From Erwinia sp. E602 (GTDB taxonomy: Bacteria > Pseudomonadota > Gammaproteobacteria > Enterobacterales > Enterobacteriaceae), in the NCBI RefSeq assembly GCF_018141005.1, contig NZ_CP046582.1:4278001-4342000 (forward strand): 64,000 nucleotides of DNA, read 5' to 3'. Shown piece after piece: positions 57,035 to 64,000 of the stretch. The notes beneath the pieces were generated by a model. It ran no database searches. It was given only the letters and a program-made list of their open reading frames with translations, and was not told the DNA's origin. Position 1 is the first letter of the stretch. Each line of letters starts with the position of its first letter. The position numbers were made by a program, and so were the translations under genes.

Positions 57035-58345
57035 TCAGTGTGTTTCAGGATGAGAAAGTTTGCTGGCCTGCGGCTTTGCGCCTCTGGCCGAGAGGATCAG
57101 CACGGTCAGCGCCGAGATAACCAGCAGCCCGGCGACAAAGTACAAGCCGCCGGTGTAGCTGCCGGTCTGCTGGCGGATGATGCCGATCATCATCGGCCCA
57201 ACGAAGCCGCCCAGGTTGCCGATTGAGTTAATGGTGGCGATGCCCGCCGCCGCCGCCGGACCGGAGAGGAACAGGGTCGGCATACTCCACAGCGGCGGTT
57301 TCGAGGCGCTGATGCCGACGGTGACCAGCGTTAACGCGAGGATCACGCTAAGCAGCGAACTGACGCTGCCGGCATAGATCAGCCCGGCCGCCGCCAGCAG
57401 GCAGGCACCGATCACGTGCCAGCTGCGCTCGTTGCTGCGGTCCGAGTGGCGCGCCCACAGGATCATGCCGATCACCCCGACCACCGCCGGTGCGGCGTTG
57501 AGGAAACCGATCTCCATTGAGGAAGCGCCGAAGCTGTGAATAATCTGCGGTGACCAGATGCCCAGCGTATAGAGCCCCGCCGAAGTGCCGAAATAGACCA
57601 GCGCCAGCGCCAGCACGCGCTTGTCCGCCAGCCCGCGCCATGCGCTGCTGTGGCTCTGTTTCGACGCCCGCGCCTGCTCCTCCGCCAGCATGGTCGTCTC
57701 CAGCCACTCGCGCTCTTCATCGGTCAGCCACCGGGCTTTCGCCGGCCGGTCGGTGAGGAAGAACAGCACCACGATGCCGAGCAGCACCGCCGGAATGGCC
57801 TCCAGCACAAACATCCACTGCCAGCCGGCATAGCCGAGGAATCCGTGCATCTCCAGCAGCGCGGCGGAAATCGGTGAACCCAGCGCGGTAGAGAGCGGCG
57901 CGGCGGCCATAAAGATCGCCGTTACCTGCGCACGCCGTGCCGCCGGGAACCAGTAGCTGAGATAGAGGATGATGCCGGGAAAGAAACCGGCTTCGGCGAC
58001 GCCGAGCAGAAAGCGCAGGGTGTAGAAGCTGGTAGTACCCTGCACGAAGGCCATACAGCCGGAGACCAGCCCCCAGGTGATCATCACCCGGGCGATCCAG
58101 ATCCGCGCCCCCACCTTGTGCAATATCAGGTTGGAGGGCACCTCAAAAAGAAAATAACCCAGGAAGAAGATCCCCGCACCGAGGCCAAATATGGTGGGCG
58201 AGAAACCTAAATCCTGATTCATGGTGAGCGCGGCAAAACCAATATTGACGCGATCGAGAAAAGCGATGAAGTAGAGCAGCATGATGAAGGGAATAATGCG
58301 TAACGTCACTTTACGCATCACCCTTTTTTCGAGGTGATGATTCAT
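57035..58345 (-). CDS. MFS anion:cation symporter (tartrate transporter TtuB type)
   Basis: 436 residues, 12 membrane segments. ACS-family signatures: FLDRVNIGFAALTMNQDLG near residue 30, GYFLFEVPSNLILHKVGAR and RFLLGVAEAGFFPGIILYLS. First gene of the catabolic operon, 18 bases before the dehydrogenase. Diverges from a LysR gene across 130 bases. Substrate inferred from neighbours, likely L-tartrate or a related dicarboxylate. Confidence 0.87.
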   Translation of the reverse strand: MNHHLEKRVMRKVTLRIIPFIMLLYFIAFLDRVNIGFAALTMNQDLGFSPTIFGLGAGIFFLGYFLFEVPSNLILHKVGARIWIARVMITWGLVSGCMAFVQGTTSFYTLRFLLGVAEAGFFPGIILYLSYWFPAARRAQVTAIFMAAAPLSTALGSPISAALLEMHGFLGYAGWQWMFVLEAIPAVLLGIVVLFFLTDRPAKARWLTDEEREWLETTMLAEEQARASKQSHSSAWRGLADKRVLALALVYFGTSAGLYTLGIWSPQIIHSFGASSMEIGFLNAAPAVVGVIGMILWARHSDRSNERSWHVIGACLLAAAGLIYAGSVSSLLSVILALTLVTVGISASKPPLWSMPTLFLSGPAAAAGIATINSIGNLGGFVGPMMIGIIRQQTGSYTGGLYFVAGLLVISALTVLILSARGAKPQASKLSHPETH

Positions 58346-58475
58346 ATTAACGTGCTCCGATTTTTGTAGGGTTGTGTTATTTTTTTGTAGTCGAAGTCAG
58401 TATGCTGATTTGTGGCGGCGGGTCATTAATGCCAGATTATATAAATAATTTGAACAATGTTTTCAGGGGTGAAAA

Positions 58476-59384
58476 GTGGATATAAATCAATTGCGTTGTC
58501 TGATTTCCGTCGGTGAAGAGCTGCACTTCGGCCGCGCGGCCCAAAAGCTGGAAATGATGCCTGCGTCACTTTCCCGCTTCATTCGCCTGCTGGAAGATGA
58601 CCTGGGCGTACGGTTGTTAAACCGCTCAACGCGCAATGTTTCACTCACCGCCGAAGGGGCTATTTTTTTTGACGAAGCTCAAAAAATTATCGAGCGATTT
58701 GACGCGCTGGCGCAGCGATTTAAAGGTGGATTAAAAGACGACCGCCGCACCTTACGTATTGGTGCGATTGACAGTGCGGCCCGCGGATTAGTCCCCGCGC
58801 TGTTAAATCTGTTTGTGCCGCTGCACCCGAACAGCGATATTCATATTATCGAAGACAAGACCAGTAACCTTATTCCACGACTGAAGTCCGGCTGGCTGGA
58901 TATGATCTTCTTTCGTGAACCGCAAACCCTCGACGCCAGCCTGGCGGTGCGTTTTATCACCCGCGAGAGTTGCGTGCTGGCCGTGCCGCTTGACCATCCG
59001 CTGGCCGCGCGCGGCCGGGTCAGCGTCGCTGACTTCAGCCACGAAGCGATGATTATCCCCGAACGGCGTACCCGCCCGCACAGTCACGATCTGACCATGA
59101 CGATGTTCAAACTGGCCGGGATCAGCCCGCATATTGGCCAGTTCGCCGAAGAGAAGCAGACCATCCTGAGCCTGGTCGCCGCCGGGCTGGGTCTGGCGGT
59201 GGTGCCGGCCTCCTACCGCAATATGAACAGCGACGCCGTCGCCTATATCGACCTTGATCTGCACGCCGACCTGAAAGGGCTGCCGCTGAGTATTGCCTGG
59301 CAAAAAGGCAGCGAGGATCGCTATCTGCTGGAGATGCTGCGGCTGCTTGACGAACATGAAAGCGTGCTGACCGGCCGGTTGTAG
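58476..59384 (+). CDS. LysR-family activator of the tartrate-type operon
   Basis: 302 residues from GTG 58476 (CAGGGGTG upstream). Winged helix MDINQLRCLISVGEELHFGR, then AAQKLEMMPASLSRFIRLLE; effector domain ends with SLVAAGLGLAVVPASY. Divergent arrangement with the transporter operon and the 130-base gap in between mark it as its regulator, parallel to TtuA in Agrobacterium tartrate regions (from memory). Confidence 0.85.
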   Translation: MDINQLRCLISVGEELHFGRAAQKLEMMPASLSRFIRLLEDDLGVRLLNRSTRNVSLTAEGAIFFDEAQKIIERFDALAQRFKGGLKDDRRTLRIGAIDSAARGLVPALLNLFVPLHPNSDIHIIEDKTSNLIPRLKSGWLDMIFFREPQTLDASLAVRFITRESCVLAVPLDHPLAARGRVSVADFSHEAMIIPERRTRPHSHDLTMTMFKLAGISPHIGQFAEEKQTILSLVAAGLGLAVVPASYRNMNSDAVAYIDLDLHADLKGLPLSIAWQKGSEDRYLLEMLRLLDEHESVLTGRL

Positions 59385-60096
59385 CGGCTGCGTTGTTGCC
59401 AGCACCTGAACAAGCTACGCTAACCCCTCAGCGATCGGCCCGGCGTTTACGCAGACCATGGCAAACCGGTAGCGTACAGCCCTGCTCCTGCGCCAACGCT
59501 GCTCAACCGGCACCTGTCGACCTGCCCTGCAAAAGGATTGCCACGCGTCAATTAACCGCTGGCGGTTAGTCCTCTCCTGTATCATGCCGCTGAAATAGAG
59601 GAACCTGTTTACGAGGTGTGAGGGCTAATCACTTTCCTGACGTTTGATGACTTATTTATTCAGCGATCTCTCCCCCGATAGCGGTGAATTTTCGCCCGTG
59701 GGTTGGTTGACCGATTCACTTCAAATGTTCTACTATTTCGCCGTTTTTGCAGGCATCTCAGGCGGCAGTCGCGGGGCAGCATACGGGAAAGACTGGCTGC
59801 ATTAACCGGGGTTTCTCAAGGCATTACGTCGACAGCATGATAACCGCTGCGGACAGACCCACCTCACGGGGTGCCTCAGGCAGAACGTGTTAACTTAAGT
59901 CAAACTTTATCTTTATCAGGCTGAAATAACGCCCTGCATCGTCATTAATGACGGTGAATGGATTATTTTGGCCAGCGATCTTCAACGTCTGACCAGCACA
60001 ACGCCATTCCGGCGCAGACTAAAAATAATGCGACGATTATTTCGCAACGAGAATAAACGGATATTTTGGCTTTTTAGGGCAGGGTAAGGAGAGGAA
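59385..60096. other. Intergenic region with one small frame
   Basis: 710 bases. Apart from the small frame at 59647-59805 I see no gene. The AT-rich end (60000-60096) is likely the promoter region of the envelope operon. Confidence 0.45.
59647..59805 (+). CDS. Possible 52-residue membrane microprotein
   Basis: Frame MTYLFSDLSPDSGEFSPVGW, then LTDSLQMFYYFAVFAGISGG and SRGAAYGKDWLH. A hydrophobic stretch lies at about 26-38. No ribosome site close upstream. It might be a genuine small protein or the end of a lost gene. Confidence 0.3.
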   Translation: MTYLFSDLSPDSGEFSPVGWLTDSLQMFYYFAVFAGISGGSRGAAYGKDWLH

Positions 60097-61680
60097 TTGA
60101 AACGCTATCAGTTACGGAAAATAAGCCTGGTCACCGCAGTGGTGACGCTGACCTCAAGCTGCGCCGGTATGCACCAGGCCGGGCAGGATTACGGCACCGC
60201 CATCGGCTGCGTCGGCGGCGCCACCCTCGGCGGCGGCCTGACTTACCTGATCACCGGCGATGCGAAAAAAGCCCTCGTCGGTGGTTTAGTTGGCGGCGTG
60301 GCGGGCTGCGTGGCCGGCAACGTCTGGCAAAACCGCGAAAAGGCGCTGGCTAAAATCGCCGCGGAAGAGCATATCGCCATCCGCACCCGCACGCTGGAAG
60401 CCCAGGCCAAAAGCAGCAAGCAGGCGGTAGGCCTGGTGGCGCAGGTCGAGGACAAGGGCATGTTCGATACCGACAGCGCCCGCCTCTCCAGCGACGGCCT
60501 GCGTCAGGTGAAGAAACTGGCGGCCGCGATGAAAGAGGGCAACCAGGGCGGGGTGATCCTGATCGTCGGCCACACCGATGCCAGCGGCAACGCGCAGTCG
60601 AACCAGCGGCTGTCAGAACAGCGCGCGCAGAACGTCGGGCGGGTGCTGGAACAGGCCGGTCTGAGCGCGAAAAACCTCTATTTCCAGGGCGCCGGCTCCT
60701 CACGCCCGGTGGCTGATAACGCCACCGTCGACGGCCGCGCGGCCAACCGCCGCGTGGAGCTGACCGCGCTGGCCAGCGAAGCACTGCTGAAACAGCGCCT
60801 GGAGCAGGAGGGCAGCAACCTCGCCTATCTGCGCTACGGCACTGCTGCTACGCCGGTAGCTTCCCCGACGCGGCGCAGCACCACTGCGGTGAAAACCTCA
60901 CGTTCGGCGTCAACTGCATCGGTGTCTGCATCTTCCTCTGCATCGTCGTCGGCTACGGCATCCGCCCCTGCATCATCGTCTTCGCCGGTTTCTGTCGCTG
61001 CATCAGCCTCCTCTGCATCGCCAGCGTCCTCCACCCCATCCTCACGCACCGCCGCCGCTGAGAAGCCGACTACGACAGCAAAAAACGCTGCACGCGCCGG
61101 TGGCCCGGTGGCGCTGGTTGATTTTGGCGGCCAGCCGGTCAGCAGCGGCACGCCGTCGCTGGCGCTGAACCTGAAACCGCGCAGCAGCGGCTTCAGCCTG
61201 ATCTCCGAAGCCAACGCCGGTGGCGTGATGAAAAGCTGCTACAGCGACAGCGCCCGCTTCAGCGGCCAGGCGAAAAACCTCGCCAGCGGCAAAGCGGTCG
61301 ATACCGCCACCAAAGCGTATCTGCCGGGCATGAACGGTCGCGCCTGGGCCGGACTGGTTAACGGCCATCTGGTGACGCTTTCCCCGGTGTGGGTGCTCAG
61401 CGATGACGCCACGGTAACGCAGAATCCGAAGGTCTATATCACCCGCGATTACCAGAAAAACAACCGCAAACCCGACGCCGCGCTGAGCGCGGTGGCCAAC
61501 GCCTGGCAGGGTGAAGACGGCATTCTTTACCGCGTCTGGCTGCAGAATGCGCAACAGCAGCCGATCTCCTGTATCGATCTGCTGGTGCCCAATAAGGCCA
61601 AACAGGCGCAGCAGGGACAACTCTTCTACAGCAATCAAAACAGCGAATATATGGCCGGCTATACCCCGGTACGCAGCTAA
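60097..61680 (+). CDS. OmpA-domain lipoprotein with Ser/Ala linker
   Basis: 527 residues, TTG start behind GGAGAGGAA. Probable lipoprotein signal ending TSSC (Cys22; the -3 residue is atypical). A glycine-zipper stretch (GCVGGATLGGGL, ALVGGLVGGVAGCVAGN) at about 38-76. OmpA-like murein-binding domain at about 105-225 with VGHTDASGNAQSNQRLSEQR and GRAANRRVELTA. A Ser/Ala/Thr linker (about 245-330) leads to a C-terminal domain (about 335-527) with ARFSGQAKNLASGKAV and PISCIDLLVPN that I do not recognise. First gene of a three-gene operon. Confidence 0.78.
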   Translation: MKRYQLRKISLVTAVVTLTSSCAGMHQAGQDYGTAIGCVGGATLGGGLTYLITGDAKKALVGGLVGGVAGCVAGNVWQNREKALAKIAAEEHIAIRTRTLEAQAKSSKQAVGLVAQVEDKGMFDTDSARLSSDGLRQVKKLAAAMKEGNQGGVILIVGHTDASGNAQSNQRLSEQRAQNVGRVLEQAGLSAKNLYFQGAGSSRPVADNATVDGRAANRRVELTALASEALLKQRLEQEGSNLAYLRYGTAATPVASPTRRSTTAVKTSRSASTASVSASSSASSSATASAPASSSSPVSVAASASSASPASSTPSSRTAAAEKPTTTAKNAARAGGPVALVDFGGQPVSSGTPSLALNLKPRSSGFSLISEANAGGVMKSCYSDSARFSGQAKNLASGKAVDTATKAYLPGMNGRAWAGLVNGHLVTLSPVWVLSDDATVTQNPKVYITRDYQKNNRKPDAALSAVANAWQGEDGILYRVWLQNAQQQPISCIDLLVPNKAKQAQQGQLFYSNQNSEYMAGYTPVRS

Positions 61681-61694
61681 TTCAAGGAACTCAG

Positions 61695-63680
61695 ATGGAA
61701 TTTTTGCAAAGTCTTATGGAGGCGTTCTCCCTGTATCGCCATATCGTTGTGCCGGTGCTCAGCCTGCTGGTGCTGACGGTGGTGGTGATCCGCTGGTGGG
61801 ATCAGGTCAGCTATTTCTTCCTGAACCTGATGTGCAGCCTGCCGGTGATCGGCCATATTGCGCGTCTGTCACGCGCCAGTGAACCGCGCCGAACCGGCAC
61901 CGGTCAGGGCCTGTGGTATCCGTCCGAGGAGGCGATCTGCGCCAAGTACTGGAAGTACTACCGCACCTCCAATCACACCGCCGACTTCTATCTGCACTGC
62001 GTCGACTACCTGAGCAAGGTGGACGAGCGCGGCCGTAAACCAACCAGCCTGCTGCTGTGGTTCTGCACCGCCGGGCTGGTGGCGCTGGAAGCCTTTATCT
62101 TTGCGCTGGTGCTGTCACCGTTTATCGCCACCAATATTACCGCCAACCAGGCCGAAGCCTCAGCGATCGTGGTCTCGGTGCTGATCGGGGTGATCCTGGT
62201 ACCGGCCACCCACCGCATGGGTAAAGAGCTGCACCGCAATACCCTGCTGAAGAAGATTCGCTACTGGCACACCGAAGCCCGCCACAGTAATACGGCGCTG
62301 GCGCTGCAGAATGACAAAGATATTTCGCTGGAAACCACTTACCAGGATGACAACCAGCCGAACTATCTGCAGATGCTCAACCGCGTACCGCACAACGCTC
62401 AGGTGACGCCGCAGTACTGGGCCACCGGGATTGCCGTGGCGCTGATCCTGTTCTTTGCCATCGGTGCCTACTTTGTCCGCGCCGCCACCATCGATAACCA
62501 GGACACCCAGGCCGTGAACGGTTCACCGTTCAGCCAGCAGGTCAGCCCTGCGGCGTCGCCGTTCGATCTGCCCGCAGAGGCGGTGGCCGATAACGCGGCG
62601 GCAGATAACAAGGCCGGCGCAGAGATTGCCAGCAACCGGGTGTTTGCCTCCAAGCTGACCTTTATCATCCTGTCGGTGATCTTCGTCGGCGTACAGCTGA
62701 TCGGCATCCTGATCGGCATGTACTACTCGCTGGTCGGGATTGACTCGAAGGCGGCGGCGAAGTACGTCGGCGATTTCAGCAGCTCGCAGGAATTTGCCGA
62801 CTTCCACGCCATGCGCCGTGAGCAGGTGGCGCGCAGCGCCCAGGATAAACTCGCCACCCTGCAGAACCGGCTGCTGATGAAACGCAGCCTGAGCCAGAGT
62901 GAAGCGCTTACGCGCCTGCCGACCTTCCAGGACTATATTGAAGGCAAGCAGCAGGAAGCCGACAAGCGTGAAGCCGACCAGCAGGCACGCCAGCTGAAAA
63001 AAGCGGCTGAAGCCCAGGCCGTCAGCGCCGCCGCCGCCGCCGTCGCCGCATCCGTTGTGCCGGCCGTGGCGTCGGTAACGCCTGCGGCTCCGCTGGCCCC
63101 TGCCGCTGCGCCGGTACAAAACGTGGTTCCGGCTGCGCCCGCCGCTGCGCCGGTACAAAACGTGGCTCCGGCTGCGCCGGTACAAAACGTGGCTCCGCCT
63201 GCGCCCGCCGCTGCGCCGGTAGAAAACGTGGCTCCGGCTGCGCCGGTACAAAACGTGGCTCCGCCTGCGCCCGCCGCTGCGCCGGTAGAAAACGTGGCTC
63301 CGACGGTAACGGCGGCCGGCTATACCCCGGCGGCAGTGACCTCTGCCGGCTATGCGCCAGCCCCGACGGCGGCTCCGGCTGGCGGTAGCCCGGCGGATAG
63401 CGTGCCCGTCGCTACGGTGACAGCGGCGGCCCCCGCAGCCCCGGCACCGGCACCCGCTGAAGCCCCTGCAGCAACGACGTTAACCGCCGCTATCGCACCG
63501 GCCAACCCGGCCGCAGAGGCTGAGCTGAAGCAGCGTATCAGCGAGCTGGGTGACCTGACCGTACTGAATCAGGAAGATTTGGAAGTGATGGCCGAAGGGA
63601 CGGATCTGCCGCTGGCCGCGCTGGTGAAACATCAGAAGCTGCAGCAGGTGATGAATAAAGCGCGGGGAGCCACGGTATGA
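61695..63680 (+). CDS. Multi-pass membrane protein with Pro/Ala repeat tail
   Basis: 661 residues. Membrane segments near 15-35, 115-140, 145-165, 240-262 and 315-340, a charged loop between (MGKELHRNTLLKKIRYW), then a coiled-coil and a Pro/Ala tail with repeated PVQNVAP and PVENVAP units (about 465-540). Ends with a helical domain (AELKQRISELGDLTVLNQED). No family recognised; the pattern is loosely like a tail-bearing inner-membrane scaffold. 14 bases after the OmpA-like gene, and its stop overlaps the next start (ATGA). Confidence 0.75.
   Translation: MEFLQSLMEAFSLYRHIVVPVLSLLVLTVVVIRWWDQVSYFFLNLMCSLPVIGHIARLSRASEPRRTGTGQGLWYPSEEAICAKYWKYYRTSNHTADFYLHCVDYLSKVDERGRKPTSLLLWFCTAGLVALEAFIFALVLSPFIATNITANQAEASAIVVSVLIGVILVPATHRMGKELHRNTLLKKIRYWHTEARHSNTALALQNDKDISLETTYQDDNQPNYLQMLNRVPHNAQVTPQYWATGIAVALILFFAIGAYFVRAATIDNQDTQAVNGSPFSQQVSPAASPFDLPAEAVADNAAADNKAGAEIASNRVFASKLTFIILSVIFVGVQLIGILIGMYYSLVGIDSKAAAKYVGDFSSSQEFADFHAMRREQVARSAQDKLATLQNRLLMKRSLSQSEALTRLPTFQDYIEGKQQEADKREADQQARQLKKAAEAQAVSAAAAAVAASVVPAVASVTPAAPLAPAAAPVQNVVPAAPAAAPVQNVAPAAPVQNVAPPAPAAAPVENVAPAAPVQNVAPPAPAAAPVENVAPTVTAAGYTPAAVTSAGYAPAPTAAPAGGSPADSVPVATVTAAAPAAPAPAPAEAPAATTLTAAIAPANPAAEAELKQRISELGDLTVLNQEDLEVMAEGTDLPLAALVKHQKLQQVMNKARGATV
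63103..63303 (+). repeat. In-frame repeats encoding P-V-(Q/E)-N-V-(A/V)-P
   Basis: Six GCGCCGGTA(C/G)AAAACGTGG units within the 661-residue gene, with near-identical blocks starting at 63178 and 63244. In-frame expansion by slippage or recombination is likely. Confidence 0.9.
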
Positions 63681-64000
63681 AGCGTCTGATGGCCCTGCTG
63701 CTGCTGGCGGCTTCCGCTGGCGGTTATGCTGCCGACCGTAACGACATCCCAAGCTGCTACAGCTTTGCCAGACTGGACGCCCAGCGTCCGGCCAGCGGCG
63801 GCCGTGAGCTGGTGCTGATCGTCGATCAGACGGTCAAAGTACCGGACGACCTGAAAAAGTCGATCTGGCAGCAGGTGGTGCGCTACACCCAGCCCGGCGA
63901 CCATATCATCATGTATCAGTTCTCGGCGCTGCTGCAGGACAACTACATGAAGCGCGCCTTCGACGGCACGCTGGAGCGCCCGTTTACCGATCAAAAGGCG
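63677..64000 (+). CDS. Periplasmic protein, 3' end outside window
   Basis: At least 108 residues. Signal peptide MKRLMALLLLAASAGGYAA, then ELVLIVDQTVKVPDDLKKSI followed in short by QQVVRYTQPGDHIIMYQFSA, which resembles the first strand and metal-site region of a von Willebrand A-like fold (V-D-Q-T in place of D-x-S-x-S). ATGA overlap with the previous gene places it in the envelope operon. Confidence 0.7.
   Translation, partial: MKRLMALLLLAASAGGYAADRNDIPSCYSFARLDAQRPASGGRELVLIVDQTVKVPDDLKKSIWQQVVRYTQPGDHIIMYQFSALLQDNYMKRAFDGTLERPFTDQKA

Noticed and set aside
60097..63680. Zorya defence system (MotA/MotB-like pair)
   Set aside because: The OmpA-domain protein is a probable lipoprotein rather than a single-pass MotB type, and the membrane protein lacks a recognisable MotA/ExbB core; no ZorC/D follows within the window.

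Overview
The window is chromosomal DNA of an enterobacterium, most likely Erwinia or a close Erwiniaceae relative. The evidence is the enterobacterial gene order amiB-tsaE-nnr/queG, tRNA-Gly cluster, orn/rsgA-psd-mscM, epmA, blc, ecnB, efp/epmB, yjeI, groL-groS, fxsA, aspA-dcuA, dsbD-yjdC, tRNA-Phe. Relative to E. coli (from memory), frdABCD, ampC and sugE are missing between epmA and efp, and cutA is missing between dcuA and dsbD.

1-27.2 kb is core genome. It covers cell-wall cleavage (amiB), tRNA modification (tsaE, queG), metabolite repair (nnr), three identical tRNA-Gly genes each with its own promoter, RNA decay and ribosome assembly (orn, rsgA), phospholipid synthesis and mechanosensing (psd-mscM), the complete EF-P lysylation set (efp, epmA, epmB), the GroE chaperonin behind a sigma-32-like promoter, aspartase with its C4-dicarboxylate carrier, and DsbD. 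An orphan Fur-box siderophore-binding protein sits between two of the tRNA-Gly genes.

27.1-43.9 kb is a genomic island in the 3' end of tRNA-Phe. It is bounded by 100-bp direct repeats (27116-27215 and 43816-43915, three mismatches) that carry the tRNA 3' half plus its terminator. No integrase is visible. Cargo includes a Ner-type regulator, a PAS-LuxR regulator, small secreted and membrane proteins, an IS3 remnant, a lipoprotein nuclease gene interrupted by two in-frame TAG codons, two HNH-type proteins, a broken HEPN/Toprim gene, a Tn3-type arsenic module (arsH, arsRBC, resolvase, one 38-bp terminal repeat, no transposase), and an intact 671-residue HSP90-like ATPase fused to a Shedu-like PD-(D/E)XK nuclease with a small membrane partner. 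The last is the best candidate for a little-described defence system.

44-64 kb is accessory metabolism and envelope genes: a Xre-RES toxin-antitoxin pair; a HypT-like LysR regulator divergent from an ATP-type PEP carboxykinase; a CRP-site-preceded operon joining a phosphofructokinase-like kinase, an ascorbate-type PTS (IIB, IIC, IIA), a P-loop kinase, an unknown 90-residue protein and a LacD-type aldolase (a plausible uncharacterised sugar pathway); a tartrate-type catabolic cluster (transporter, dehydrogenase, glycerate 2-kinase, divergent LysR); and a three-gene envelope operon (OmpA-like lipoprotein, Pro/Ala-repeat membrane protein, periplasmic protein) that runs off the end.
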